Source: Nitzschia sp. pyKryTriq1 (lineage: Eukaryota > Bacillariophyta > Bacillariophyceae > Bacillariales > Bacillariaceae). From it: DNA of 64,000 bases. The notes below the pieces were generated by a model. The model was given only the letters and a program-made list of their open reading frames with translations. It was not told the DNA's origin and did not search any database. The DNA lies in NCBI GenBank assembly GCA_956465555.1, contig OY101123.1, forward strand, positions 1,240,001 through 1,304,000. The letters run 5' to 3'. How positions within the stretch are numbered: the first letter of the stretch is position 1; every line of letters starts with the position of its first letter. Positions 39,897 through 51,845 of the stretch are shown piece after piece. The position numbers were made by a program, and so were the translations under genes.

Positions 39897-42867
39897 TTAG
39901 TAACAGGTCGTACAGCAGGAGCAAATGACCTCTGGTGCTTGACCATTGCAATCTGCTGAAAATTCTCCAAAAGTATTAGCGGATGCCGATCCCAAACAAA
40001 AGATAGGATCTAGGTCACCCGTCAACGAGTTGTCGTGTAGGGCTAGATCCGTCAGGACAGATAAGTTTCCCAGTGTGGTCGGGATGTTTCCTTCGATCGT
40101 ATTTGCACTTAGGCGAAGAGACGTCAGCTGGGTGAGTAATCCGAACTCGGATGGTATGCTGCCCCAGAATTCATTGGCCTCGGCATGTAACTCTCTCAAA
40201 GCGTTCAAAAAACCCAATTCAAGTGGTAATTCTCGATTGAAAATATTGCTGCTCAGGTTGAGAAAAGTCAAACTCGTCATGGAACCCACCTGGGCGGGAA
40301 GGGGCCCAGTGAGTTTGTTCATGGATATATCAAAGAATTCAAGTTGCGTTAAAAGAGCAAGCTCGGTCGGAAGAGTGCTAGTCAAAACATTGCCTGCGAG
40401 ATTCAAGGAAATCAAACTGGTAAGGCCCCCAAGCTCAGCGGGAATAGTACCTGAAAAGTTTGACTCTTAAAACGCAAAAGCACCATGAGTGATGAGCCAG
40501 AACCTGGATGGCGCGAGAGTGAAAGAGGACAGTGACGCGAAATTTCTTACCCATTAAATCGAGTCGGGAGAGACTTGTTAGTAGACCGATCTGGCTGGGT
40601 ATAGTAAAACCCATGATATTCATTCCCATATCGATTTCCGCCAAAGATGTGATGAAGCCCAACTCTGTCGGGAGACTATTAGAGAGCCCATTTTCGTTCA
40701 AATCAAGCTGTTGTACTGCGTCAAATGTGTCACAAAGGACGCCGTGCCATTGACAAACACCCAGTGAAGAGAGCCAAAACTGATTTGTCTGCCACTGATC
40801 GCCTTCAGTGGCGTAGTACAAAGCCGCAAGAGCATACCTATCACGAAGAAAATAATCAGGCGTTGATTCCAATGGCCAATCTTCATTCAGCAGCCACACG
40901 AATGCGGCCACCGAAGCTGGATCTTGTGGTACGATGGTAGTGGGTAGGATGATTCCAAGTTTGTCTGCCAGGGGTTGAGGATCAATCATCGATGGCACAA
41001 CAGTTGATCCAGTCGAGGGAGCGGGGACTGGGTTGTTAGGTGAAGGTGCCGGAAGATCGCAGTCTGCAACAAGTTCGCCTGACACCACACATAGACGACG
41101 CAAGGTTCTCCTGTCTATGCCCGCAAGGTTGATCTCACGCTCCTGCCAAGGACCGTTATCACCACCCCCAGTTTCGAAGTCATTGAGCACTTGTCTTATA
41201 TTTGATACCTGTAAATCAGCGCTATCCTGGCAGTCTCCGAACGAGCTAAGAAAATCAAAGAACTCAGCATAGTTGAGTTTCCCGTTTCCATCTCCGTCGG
41301 CGTCTTTTAGCTCTTCCGAACACCTGGCTACGACCTGTCCATTGGTAGGTAGTACTTCTACATGGGTACTTATTTGCTCAATCTCCTGGAATGATGCATC
41401 AGTCGCACCCAATGCTGACAAGTATACTGGATCATCTTCAAGCTTGGCCATTGAATCTTCAACAGACAATAGAACTAGGTTGAGGGGGGGATCGCCGGTA
41501 GTAGAAACCATCAGCAGAAATTCGATCACCAGCTGTGAATCCGTCGATCTTGCAACAGGAGTTGATCTGTGGATATTGATCACATCCAGTGAGTCCAGCT
41601 CTATATTGTTGTTGCGGTAGTCGCCTTCAACAAGTCTGGTACGCATGAATGACCGGGTCAAGGCATTCCACGCCGCCAAGGCCGACAAATCGGGGAAATC
41701 ATCGAGCGTATAGTTTGACAAGTCCATCGTTCCTTTCATGAAAATAACAGGATGATTGCTCTCTGCTGGAGCACCATTACCACCGTCGTCCCGCCTTGTC
41801 AGTACCACAATTGACACAATGGCACCGACGAGTAGCAAAGACATGACCACAATAGCCCAACATTTCCAGTCTTTACGGTTGAGGGCAAAATTGTGGGTAC
41901 TTTTTACTGCCTCCAAGTTAGGATGTTGCTCAGACGTATTCGTATATTCCACTACCTCGTTCGCCAAGGATCCAGGGATGGTCTGTGGGGGAAGGTTCAC
42001 ACTATGCACTGACTTCGATGACAACTCGTCCATCTCAACTGCGTCAGGTGAAAATCGTATTCTCGGTTCCCCTAGAATGCTTGGAACATGACTCACTTGT
42101 CTAAAACGGGGTTCGATGGACGATGATGATGTATCACTTTCATATTCGCTGGTGTCGTCCATGTCGTCAAGATCACTTGGATCTGGAAGCTCGCTAGATG
42201 ACGAGTCGGAATCCAAATCTGGTGGAAAATCCGCTCCCTCGGAAACGGCCACAGAGGTATCTTCTTGCATATTATTTGTAGGCCCTTCAGTGGAAGCAAG
42301 AGCTTCTGGTTGTCTGAGCTTTCCTTCGTCCTTTGCAGCCTTTGATGATGATTTCTTTCGTTTCTTTTTCTTCTTGTCCTTAGACGACGATTTCTTCCTT
42401 CCTTTCTTTGACTTGGATTTTCTTTCACTTTCGGAGCTTAATGGCGAGCCCTCTACTGCAGATTGCCCATCATCTTTATCCTTTTTTGATCGAACTTTTT
42501 TCTTTGTCTCTTTGGATTTGCTCTTCGTCCATTTCCGTGGGGTTGCTTCCGCGTCGGTTTCCTCATCCGCGGAGAGGTCCGATGGTGTCTCGGCATGCGA
42601 TCGACTTTGGCGCCTTGATTTCGTCTTGGATGCCTTTTTCTTTTTCTTCTTGTCTTTCTTTTTCTTGGTGCGGTTCTCCGACAAATCTGCCATGACCGCC
42701 GATTCTTCTGCCGTCACGGAAACGTCAGCCAAGCCTTCGCAGTCCCAAAAAGTTGGATCATCGTTGATGAGCGAGTCACCGATCGCTTCCGACTTTTCTT
42801 CTTGTCCGCCTTCAACAACATGATTAGCCACAGCTGCTGCCTCCAGGTCGCCTTGTGACGATGCCAT
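39897..42867 (-). CDS. Single-pass LRR membrane protein with EF-hand
   Basis: 961 aa from two exons, 42867-40551 and 40465-39897 (85-nt GTAAGA...AAG intron). Residues 1-330 are cytosolic-like and extremely charged, with Lys runs (KKKKDKKKKKK) and Ser/Asp blocks. One membrane helix follows at about 335-355 (CWAIVVMSLLLVGAIVSIVV). The extracellular part has an EF-hand-like loop (DADGDGNGKLNYAEF) and then an LRR region. The LRR starts with a capping sequence (FWLSSLGVCQWHGVLC) and continues with ~10 plant-type repeats such as LTSLISLNLAGNVLTSTLP. It ends in a Cys-rich cap (VICSCCTTCY). This type II layout with plant-like LRRs is common among diatom receptor-like proteins. No kinase domain. Ligand unknown. 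Confidence 0.88.
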
Positions 42868-43648
42868 AATCTGATTTCAGATTGGACTGGAAAGCCTAAT
42901 ACTTGAACTTTGGATGACCGAACGCCGCAACGCTCAACCCACTACTCTCAGCCCAAATAATAACACCACTCGTTATCCCACGCAATACTCGATGTAACAT
43001 CGTCAACAAGATATTGAGCTCTGTCCTTGGTCGCCGTGCGAAGATACTGCCATGAACGAATATAGATCTCGGATATAGAAATATTGCGAGTAAAGTGTAA
43101 GTCTGGTTCGTGTCAAAACTGAAAAGAACACACAGCGGCGGAAAAGGCGGAAAGCGGCGGATATTATATGCATGGATAATCTCGCCTGCGCGCACATCAT
43201 AATACGGTACGGCATTATTATTCAGCACAACAAGCACGTGTTGATCCGTTGGGTCTTAGACCCAAGCCTGAATGACATTACCCAGCTGGGTCGATAGTCT
43301 AATGAAACAGATGCGTGCTATGAGAGGGATCATATTGCAGTCTATTTAGGACCTATCGCAACTTCTAGCTAATAGGTCGTCTGACGGTGTTTCGTAAAAG
43401 CAAGTACAGGTACGAGAAGTCGTCATGGTGCGGTGATGACGCTTTTCAGCCCACTCTGATGATTTGCGATCTCGGACTGACCCACTTTGAGATATTCGAT
43501 CTGCGCCGTGGGAGTCTCTACAGATTCACAAGAATAATTCTTTCTCGATCTGTGGCAAGCGGTCAGTGTTTGTGTCACTGTTCGTGCTCATCGGTCAATG
43601 TCTGAGAAGAGCGGGTCGAGTCTCTTGCTCTGTTCTGTCGTTTGTTTC
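42868..43648. other. Intergenic
   Basis: About 780 bp between two minus-strand genes. It includes the promoter of the LRR gene. No repeat, RNA gene or convincing frame seen. Confidence 0.5.
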
Positions 43649-44729
43649 TCACTTGTCTAGAATTTCTTGCATTTCACGTTGCAGCTTCGTTCGATAATTC
43701 GGTTGAGCTTTCTGCCAATGTTGCAAAACAGCAATCACCCGCTCCTTGTTATGCGTCTCCCCATCTTTTTCGTCTATGAGACGTAGTTGCTCTTCGGCAT
43801 CCGCCCACACGCGGTAGGACAGAGAAAGCGACGCATCTGTGGCAGCCAGACGTAACTTTTCTCCTAAAACAACCTTTTGTGCATCCTCGATCGCCATCGA
43901 CCACTTTTCTTGGTTGGCCAAAGCCCGCGCTCGCAAGGAGTATGCGTGTGCCAAAGCTGTCGATTCGCTGTGACCACTATCTGCTGCTGCGAGCTTGGTA
44001 ATCACACTACCCAGCAAACGCTCCTGCTCCACTGGATCTGTTGCGAACAAAGAGTACACAAACAAGAGTGAGTGAGACTCATCCCCTCAAGAATTCATAA
44101 GAAAATGTCGTAGATCCAAAAGTCCCAACACCATCATCCCCCCAAAAGAGTTTGGCGCGGTCCTTTCCTTGACAGTCAATGTTGGCAACAAATAGCACCG
44201 AAATAGAAACCTTTTTATATTCTAAACGGCGACTCTAAAGAATGTTGCCGTGCTCATTCATTCATACCATACTCAGTTGGTCAATCAAACAAGCCTAAGA
44301 TCAAGTCTTACCTTTGGTAGCTTGGACTCGCTCCAGCACTCTGGCTGCGGCTCCGATAAGTTTGGGGATTTTTATGGCGCCGTCGGCAACGAGCTCCAGC
44401 TGCACCATAACATCGGTAGCATCTTTCAATTCATGAAGGAATAAAAGTGGTTTCCCCGGTAGTTCGACCCGGGCGTTGGGGCCCTTTTCGCAGTGCGAAA
44501 GGCAGCCGTGGGATTCGACCGTTATTGCTGACGACGACGACCCATGACCTAGCAAATCCGATACTGTCTCCAGCAAATGTGGGGCTTGCTTGCAGCAATC
44601 CTTGTTTCGGCACACCAGAACACTCGGTTGAATCAAGCATGTACATGTCGCCGGGAAGAGTAATAGCAAGAGCAAGAGCACAAGGCTTCTGTGCCGAAAC
44701 TGGCCTCCATTGATGATGCTCTTCATCAT
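43649..44729 (-). CDS. Thioredoxin-like [2Fe-2S] ferredoxin domain fused to helical domain
   Basis: 269 aa from two exons, 44729-44312 and 44040-43649, joined in phase 1 over a 271-nt GTAAGA...CAG intron. Residues ~10-32 are a signal peptide (SLVLLLLLLLFPATCTC). Residues ~35-110 are a thioredoxin-like ferredoxin: LVCRNKDCCKQ, then HGCLSHCEKGPNARV, giving the four Cys that typically bind a [2Fe-2S] cluster. The second exon encodes TPR-like helices (ALAHAYSLRARALANQEKWS MAIEDAQKVV). Proteins of this kind in algae are plastid-associated electron carriers or cluster-binding factors. The signal peptide here suggests plastid or secretory entry, though a clear Phe cleavage motif is lacking. Confidence 0.82.
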
Positions 44730-45258
44730 GGATGGTCGTGATTGGTGATGACCGTGAGATGGGGGGGGGAGAATAGTTATTATCATTTGTGGTGGTTGGT
44801 TGTCGGCGTCAAAAGATCGTGGATCGTGCGGTGCTGTGTTGCGAGCGAAACATCGCGAACTCGTCATCACGCACGAAGAAGAAGCGAAGAATACTATTCG
44901 TCGCGGAGGGTCCTGTAGGACATCGAAACGTACGAACATCAGACGATCTTCAAAACATCATGATATCGTCATATTCGTGATTCAAAGAGGAGTCCGCCCG
45001 AAAGCTTCCGACACCAAACGAAGCTCGCTCGTCCTTGCTCTCTCGCGCTCTCCACCATGGCGACCATGAAACAACAAACAAGGGTCTTTTAGTGCAACAA
45101 AGTTCATCATTCAACCTGTTTACGGGCCCTTGAACTCTCTGCAACGCACTTACTTGTACCGTACCTCATACAGTGTTCTCCAAGGCCCACCCACTCAGCT
45201 ACAGTAAAATTCCATTCCTATTTTTGCACTGAAACGAGAGTAATACGAGTACGATACA
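44730..45258. other. Intergenic, divergent promoter
   Basis: Between the ferredoxin-like gene and RPT4. A run of nine G near 44761-44769. Nothing else recognisable. Confidence 0.5.
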
Positions 45259-46584
45259 ATGAGTGACAACAACGCCGAAAGCAGCAATGAAAACGCCGCC
45301 GAGACGGCAAGCCCCCAAGAACGGGAGCGATCGGAGCGGGAGCAAGTTCTGGAAGACTACCGCGCCAAGATTCGAGAGCATCGTGAAGTGGAAGCTCGGT
45401 TGAAGCGAATGCGAGAAGATATCAAAGGGCTTACCGCTCGATACCAAAAGACCGAAGACGACTTGAGTGCCCTGCAAAGCGTCGGTCAAATCATCGGAGA
45501 CGTCTTGAAGCAGCTGGACAACGAGCGCTTTATCGTCAAGGCTTCGAGTGGGCCTCGTTACGTTGTGGGATGCCGCAGTCGGTTGAATCACAGCAAGCTC
45601 AAGCCCGGAACTCGCGTTGCCTTGGATATGACTACGTTGACGATCATGCGCGTTCTGCCTCGAGAAGTCGACCCCACAGTCTTTCACATGCAAGCGTCGG
45701 AAGAAGATGGCGGTGTTTCCTTTGCCGACATTGGTGGATTGAACGAGCAGATCCGTGAACTGCGAGAAGTCATTGAATTGCCGCTGACAAACCCCGAGCT
45801 TTTCATTCGGGTCGGAATCAAGGTACGGAACGCTGGAACGATACTGTCTAGAACTCGTCCCCGTTGGATGTCTGATGTTTGATGCTAACACATTTACTTT
45901 CTGTTGCAGGCTCCAAAGGGTGTTTTGCTGTATGGTCCTCCCGGTACAGGCAAGACTCTGTTGGCCCGTGCCTTGGCGTGCAATATCGCCGCCACCTTTT
46001 TGAAAGTTGTCGCTTCCGCGATTGTCGACAAGTACATTGGAGAGTCTGCTCGTATCATTCGTGAAATGTTCGGATTCGCCCGGGATCACGAGCCTTGTGT
46101 CATTTTCATGGACGAGATTGATGCCATCGGGGGATCGCGTTTCAGTGAAGGTACCTCGGCCGATCGTGAGATTCAGCGTACTCTGATGGAACTTCTCAAT
46201 CAAATGGACGGGTTCGAGGAGCAAGGACAAGTCAAAATGGTGATGGCCACCAATCGTCCCGATATTCTGGATCCAGCGCTTCTACGGCCTGGTCGTTTGG
46301 ATCGTAAGATTGAGATCCCCGAACCCAATGAGACTCAGCGGTTGGAGATTCTCAAGATCCATGCGGCTAACATTACGAAGCGTGGAGATATTGACTTTGA
46401 GAGTGTCGTCAAGCTGGCAGATGGTTTGAATGGTGCCGATATGAGAAACGTGTGTACCGAGGCTGGTCTTTTTGCCATTCGAGCCGATCGGGATTATGTA
46501 CTCGAAGAAGATTTTATGAAGGCAGCCCGCAAGATTCTGGACAACAAGAAGTTGGAGTCCAAATTGGACTACAGCAAAGTGTAA
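45259..46584 (+). CDS. RPT4: 26S proteasome regulatory ATPase RPT4 (PSMC6)
   Basis: 412 aa from exons 45259-45822 and 45910-46584 (87-nt GTACGG...CAG intron, phase 0). The N-terminal coiled coil (~20-75) is followed by an OB-like domain. Walker [13 protein letters not shown] and Walker [14 protein letters not shown] come next, then [20 protein letters not shown] and the arginine-finger segment [33 protein letters not shown] and the ending [12 protein letters not shown] identify RPT4 among the six paralogues. It is one of the hexameric ATPases that unfold substrates for the 20S core. The last residues (YSKV) lack the HbYX motif, as usual for RPT4. Convergent with the next gene, 88 bp between stops. 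Confidence 0.95.
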
Positions 46585-46672
46585 ACTGCTTTTGGGAAAT
46601 AATAGAAGTACTAAGAAACTACTGCCACTTCTCGATCTCATTTTTTGAAGCACTATTATAGATATATGAGTA

Positions 46673-48425
46673 TTAGAGAGTAGAAGTCTCCGATGAGTTA
46701 TGGATAGTAGCAACGGCGACAAGCTGCTGCTGCTCCAGTCCGGAGTTCTGTTCGCTTTTGGATTGATTGTTCTGCTCTTCGTCATCGGATGCTATCTGTT
46801 CAGGAGCCGAGCTTTGATGATTCGCAACTACTGCTGGACTTTTATTGGCAACAATTCGCCAATAGGCAAACAAACCAATTACGAAATATACGGCCAGAGA
46901 TCCTATGGCAATTCTCAGCGATACTCCTTTTTCATTGAGAATGGTAAACACCAAAGGAGGCAGCCACCCGATCACTAGTCGGAAAAATACAAACATGCCC
47001 ATCAACTCCGAATTCTGTCCCGGTGGTATCAACAAAACTAGGACCATGCGATCACAAGTCCATTTCCACCCCGTTCCCACTCCCCACCCGCCAGCCAAAA
47101 TGTACGTCTCCAGTTGTTGACCCGGACCTTTCAGGAAGATGGCTACCAATACCGTGTTGACAATCAAGACAGTGACAGCGCCCATCGAACTCCAAATAGC
47201 ATCGAATCGAGATGTCACCCAGCTTCCCAAAAAGCTACCAGGTACTGCACAAATCAACATCGCGAGAAGGGCGATTCCATTTTCTTGCGGATCAAAGTCC
47301 AACTGTTCTGTCAAATATGTGATCGACAGGACTGTCAACGCCATCAAAGCCGAGTCGCAGAACGCAATCGAAATGTAGAACCATTTCAAGCGAGGATAGT
47401 GTTTATAAATCTTGACACTAGTTCGTGCGACTTGTCGAAATCCATACGTCCACACCGATTCGTCGTCTCCAAGGATTTTGGTTGGAGGGCGTTTCTGAAA
47501 AAGGAATCCCCAGGCAATGGTTAAACCAACAGTACAGATGATGAATGATACGGATTGAGCGATTCGCGCCGTCATAATCTCGTCATCTAAGGATTGCGTA
47601 TTCTCGTCGACATTCATGTAGCCCAAGCCACCAGTGACTCCGATGATGGCCGCCAGATAAAGCACCATCGAAGTGTACGATAAGGCAGCGAAAGATCGAG
47701 TATACTCATTAAGGACCGTTTCATCATTTGTGAGCTCTGGAAGGTACGAATATGTCACCATTGTTTGAAACCATGAAGTGAATCCCATGATGACTTGGAT
47801 GATTGAAAGGGGGAACCATGATTCTTCCGAAATGAAGATTCCCGAAAATATGGCGGAACAGAAAATGACGTTCACTAGCCGCCCCAACAATCGGCGACGG
47901 GAAGTTGTGTCGACAATGGCTCCCACCAAGGGCATCAGGCAAGCGGAAAATATACCAACAATCGTACTAACAGTCGTAAGAAGAGACGACGGCCGTATAC
48001 CATATATTGTCTCATTGCAGTCTGGAACCTCCCCCCCCTCCTCCAGTGGTTCGACAGCGCAGCCTGCTGCGTCTGCCGCCAGTTTAAGAAGCGCCTGGAC
48101 GACGGACCGAGATGAAAAATCCTTGAGAATAAGCGTATCCAGCGAGGTCGAAACGTGGTTGGCTCGTGCCACTCACCGTCGCTAAAAAGGCTCCAGATCC
48201 TACGAATGTCACAATCGTCGAGCAGGCATCAATCGCAAAAGCAAGGGCTTCTGGATTGCCACGGAAGACTGGTTGCCCACGGCAATTATGCGGATAACAT
48301 CTTGGTAATTCCATTTCTTGACGAGGAAACACGTCTTGACGTTCTTGATTAGCTTCGACGTGCTCAGTCGTCGACGACGATGGCTTTCGCCCGTTCGTTG
48401 GCTCAGCTTTCATCACTGATGTCAT
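46673..48425 (-). CDS. MFS permease of the Atg22/UMF1-like group
   Basis: 556 aa from exons 48425-48177 and 48094-46673 (82-nt GTGAGT...CAG intron, phase 0). About twelve membrane helices are visible, beginning FAIDACSTIVTFVGSGAFLA and including LLTTVSTIVGIFSACLMPLV, LAILINSLI-like spacing and YFVIGLFAYWRIV. GAIVDTTSRRRLLGR is the MFS loop 2-3 signature (G-x-x-x-D-x-x-R-R). Polar N- and C-terminal tails (Gln/Glu/Ser-rich end) are cytosolic-like. Atg22-type proteins export amino acids from vacuoles; the assignment rests on general layout, so the substrate is open. Confidence 0.8.
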
Positions 48426-49077
48426 TGTTCATTGTTAATTTCTTTCGTGTGTGATCATTACTTTTCTTTAGCACAATACGTTTGTAAGTGCGTGGCATGA
48501 TTCCGGGGGTCGCTTCACCCATCACCAAGACTCTGGACCAAGTTGGGGTTTTTGAAAGCATTCAAAGTCGTGTGATTGCTCAACCGGCAAGTGGATGATA
48601 CGAGTTCTCGTCCGAGTCTACAAGTACAAGTACAAGTAGAGTGATGACAACAACGCAAGGACGTGCGTGTGATTGTGTGATCATAGTGACATGTGACATG
48701 ACATGATGTTCTTCTTGCTTCTTGCTCGTGGGTTATTGTGCGTAATAGCGGGTTCCCCCGTGTTGTTCACAATGGAAAAATGACTAAGTCGATTAACAAA
48801 ACACCTGCGGTCTTTCCCGCGTCCGTCAGGGGGAGCTAATAGCCGTTCCGACCGTTACTTTTGATTTCTTGAGCGCCGGCCGGCCTCAGAAAACGAGCGG
48901 ACCGCCCACAAATAACTCAAAACCCCCGTTGTGTTTTGTGCTGTGGTCGTCAATAAGGCAAACGAAAAAATCGTTACTATTATTTATTTTAGCCATCGTT
49001 CACAACACTTGTTATTATTATCATACTGAAGAATAATTTGGCTATCCGTCAATCAGGTTGGTCCTCCACGAATAACA
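48426..49077. other. Intergenic, divergent promoter
   Basis: Between the MFS gene and the first tandem paralogue. Contains short ACAAGTACAAGTACAAGTA and GTGACATGTGACATGACATG runs (near 48622 and 48687). No gene. Confidence 0.5.
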
Positions 49078-49992
49078 ATGGCAGTACCAGAAAGAGAAAC
49101 TAAAATGCTAGAGCAGGCCCCTCAAAAGCCACAACAGAAGACGTCAAAGCGGTTGCGCTTGCAGAAGACGCTTGGTGTTATCATGCAAACTCTCCTGCTG
49201 TCACCAAATCGTTCGTCGGCTCTTCTGAAGGTAGACGTTGAGGTCCCCGCTATCCCTCAGAGCCCCGAACATCCATCACCGACTGCCACAGTAGAAACAT
49301 CTATCAAACTACTTTCAAGTCCCAACGTCGAAGACAATCGCCAGGGCCTCCAACTACTCATCACTTTAACCAAAGTGAATAAGATTGTTTCGAGTCCACG
49401 CACCAATATATCTCAGCGTATTTTAACAGGCGGAGGAGACCGAACCACCAATCGAATTCGAAGTCTTCTCTTGTCGTTTCTTTGCAAGGACGTCGATATC
49501 CACGCCATCCCCGACGATGATGATGCCTCTGTCATCTCTGCGCTGTCCGATGTCTTTTTTGGCGCGTCCCATGATGATTCGACGTGGGAAGATGATAGCG
49601 ATTTTGGCGACGGCGAGGCGAATCCAGCTGGTCGACATTATGGAAGTCTGCATGGTTGCGCCCTACAGGTCGTCGTGCATTGCCTAGAGAACGTCTCCTC
49701 ATCTCATTCCGGGTTCGGAAAGACAAAGATAACAATTGACTACTCGAGCGCCTTTTGGATTTCCATGATTCAAACAATGAACACGAATATTGAGAGTGCC
49801 AACAATCTAGAAGTGTGTGGATTGTCGCTCCGGTGTCTGCGCCTATTGGTCAGTTTGGATTCTAATGTCATCTTGCCGATGTTGAAATATACAATGCTGC
49901 CTTATATCATGAATTTGAAAGAGTGCAGGGACGCCAATATTTATCCATTGATTCAGGATGAAGCAACGAAACTTCTCAAACAACTCGTATGA
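49078..49992 (+). CDS. Unknown helical-repeat protein, tandem paralogue A
   Basis: 304 aa from ATG 49078. Basic N-terminus, then armadillo/HEAT-like helices: KLLSSPNVEDNRQGLQLLIT, GSLHGCALQVVVHCLENV, FWISMIQTMNTNIESANNLE and LRCLRLLVSLDSNVILPMLK, ending MLPYIMNLKE. An acidic loop (DDDDAS...DDSTWEDDSDFGDGE) splits the domain. It shares layout and many positions with the protein at 50946: LLSS, RQGLQLL/RVGVQRLM, GGG, acidic loop, FW, LRLL, LPYI/LPYL. Function unknown. Confidence 0.75.
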   Translation: MAVPERETKMLEQAPQKPQQKTSKRLRLQKTLGVIMQTLLLSPNRSSALLKVDVEVPAIPQSPEHPSPTATVETSIKLLSSPNVEDNRQGLQLLITLTKVNKIVSSPRTNISQRILTGGGDRTTNRIRSLLLSFLCKDVDIHAIPDDDDASVISALSDVFFGASHDDSTWEDDSDFGDGEANPAGRHYGSLHGCALQVVVHCLENVSSSHSGFGKTKITIDYSSAFWISMIQTMNTNIESANNLEVCGLSLRCLRLLVSLDSNVILPMLKYTMLPYIMNLKECRDANIYPLIQDEATKLLKQLV

Positions 49993-50945
49993 TGACAGTG
50001 ACAATCAGTGGAACAACCGAAATGAGGTTCACGTCTCCGGCTACATAAAGTGTTTTCATGTCCCCACTACAAACTGACTGTAGATCTCAGAGTAACGAGG
50101 TATATATTCCGTATGTCCATTTCTTTTGTAACACCATAATATTGAATGTTATGTTCGGAATTGCTTTTCCAAGACCAGTCGATACGGTAGGGAGGACCTA
50201 ACCTAGTTGCATTTTGTAACTATCGGGATGATCAGCTGACTCAAACTCTACTACTTCTACTAGCTAGAGAGCGGGCCTCTACCGGTACCGGTAGAGCAGC
50301 AAGAGAGAGGAAGAACTAGTACCGGTAGTAGAGCTTGTACTTATTCGTAGGCACCCTCTATTTTATTTTAAAGTAGAAGAGGGATTGAGCAGGCTACTCT
50401 AGTAGTGTGGATACTCCTTGAAAAGGAGGAGACGACTACGACTTCTTGTCTCTCCTCCGTCTACAAACAGCGGTGGCGGGCGGAGTTTCACTACTCTTGT
50501 AGTCGTACTGTACTCTAGCTAGGTAGTGTAAGACTTTTTTAGAGTAGTTCTTATTACTGCTGCTACCCTAATAGAGAGAGTAGAATACTAGCAATACTTG
50601 TACAGGTACTGTACCGGTACTACCGGTAGCACAACATAGCTCGACCCAATGAAAATTCGAGCTCTCCTAATTAAAAAAAGACGGGCGCCATTCGCCTCTG
50701 TGATTATTTCTCCGCGAACCGAAAATGACCCAGGAAGTATTCCAAAGAAGACGAGATTTCGCCGCCATCGGCAATAAAAAAGACGACGACTCGGAATCTC
50801 GCGGGGTCGTGGTCGTGTGAGTTGTGGTCGAAAACATCGCGCACCTCATTTTTTCCAGCCAGCACGATTCGAGGATTCCACACAAGGAGAGTGAGAAGTG
50901 AGAAAGCAAGAGAGTCACAAAATAAAAATCAACCAACTACCGAAC
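49993..50945. other. Intergenic between tandem paralogues, GTACC/CTACTA-rich
   Basis: About 950 bp with a 20-bp perfect palindrome at 50277-50296, many CTACTAC/AGTAGTA words and a second GTACCGGTAC patch near 50603-50632. No gene seen. Confidence 0.6.
50277..50296. repeat. 20-bp perfect palindrome of the GTACCGGTAC class
   Basis: CTCTACCGGTACCGGTAGAG is its own reverse complement. A similar patch (TACTGTACCGGTACTACCGG) lies near 50610. Confidence 0.85.
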
Positions 50946-51845
50946 ATGATACTACCCGAAAGAAATAACTCTCAAGCTCTACGAGGCTTGCTTTCTGTTG
51001 CTCGTTTTCGGGGTTTACTGCAGTCTCGCGGTGCACAATCGAAAAAGAGTGGTAGGAAAGTCGCATATCAAAAATTGAGAGCGATTGCGGAAGAATCACG
51101 CGAAGATACAGTTACCTCGGACAGTTCGAGCGAGCTCACAAGCACACCTACAGAGTTTGATGATGTCGTTCGATTATTATCGAGTCGAGACATGGATCAA
51201 AACCGTGTAGGGGTGCAGCGTTTGATGGTCCTCACAGCGACGACTCCACACTGCCCGGCATCTTCTTTCCAAACAGCCCGTGCCATTGTCTACGGTGGAG
51301 GGGAACCAGAAGAAGAGTTGAGAAATTTGGTATGCTCCTTCATTTCTGATGAAGTGGAACGTCCAGGCGATAAGGGATATTTATTGGACTGGGAGAACGA
51401 AGATGGCGAAAGTGATGATGCTTCATTTAGTTCCTTAGAGGACGATGATGATCCAGCCTTACGCGGTAAAGACTGGGGAGGTTTACATGCTAAGGTACTT
51501 CACGTAATTGCAAACGCACTGGAACAAATCTTGACATCTGATGATGCCACAGATGCAGTGTCCCTAGATTTCACAGATCCATTTTGGCGCAAGGTCGTCG
51601 ATACGCTGTGTCACAATGTGGAATGGTGTCATTCGACGGACGTGACCGGCTACTCACTGAAAATCTTGCGGCTGCTTCACACTTTTGAGCCGGTCCAAGT
51701 GAGCCAACTACTACAGCACATTCTACTGCCATATTTGGCACACCTGGAAGAGAATGGAAGATCACAAAGCCCCTTGGTGGAAGCAGAAGCATCAAAGCTG
51801 ATGCGGAGAGCAAATGTCATCCCAAGCAGTCTGATAGAGATTTAA
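50946..51845 (+). CDS. Unknown helical-repeat protein, tandem paralogue B
   Basis: 299 aa from ATG 50946 (MILPERNNSQAL). Same architecture as paralogue A: basic N-terminus, VVRLLSSRDMDQNRVGVQRL, ARAIVYGGGEPEEELRNLVC, an acidic loop (ENEDGESDDASFSSLEDDDD), LHAKVLHVIANALEQIL, DPFWRKVVDTLCHNVEW, LKILRLLHTFEPVQVSQLLQ and LLPYLAHLEE. Divergence is high, so the duplication is old or fast-evolving. No targeting signal or catalytic motif. Confidence 0.75.
   Translation: MILPERNNSQALRGLLSVARFRGLLQSRGAQSKKSGRKVAYQKLRAIAEESREDTVTSDSSSELTSTPTEFDDVVRLLSSRDMDQNRVGVQRLMVLTATTPHCPASSFQTARAIVYGGGEPEEELRNLVCSFISDEVERPGDKGYLLDWENEDGESDDASFSSLEDDDDPALRGKDWGGLHAKVLHVIANALEQILTSDDATDAVSLDFTDPFWRKVVDTLCHNVEWCHSTDVTGYSLKILRLLHTFEPVQVSQLLQHILLPYLAHLEENGRSQSPLVEAEASKLMRRANVIPSSLIEI

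Noticed and set aside
42116-42823. 235-residue open frame on the plus strand
   Set aside because: It is the antisense of the Lys/Ser/Asp-rich part of the LRR protein, which produces Phe/Ser-rich reading by composition alone.
45199-46230. 343-residue open frame on the minus strand
   Set aside because: Antisense of RPT4 crossing its intron. No family features, while the plus strand is an unmistakable proteasome ATPase.
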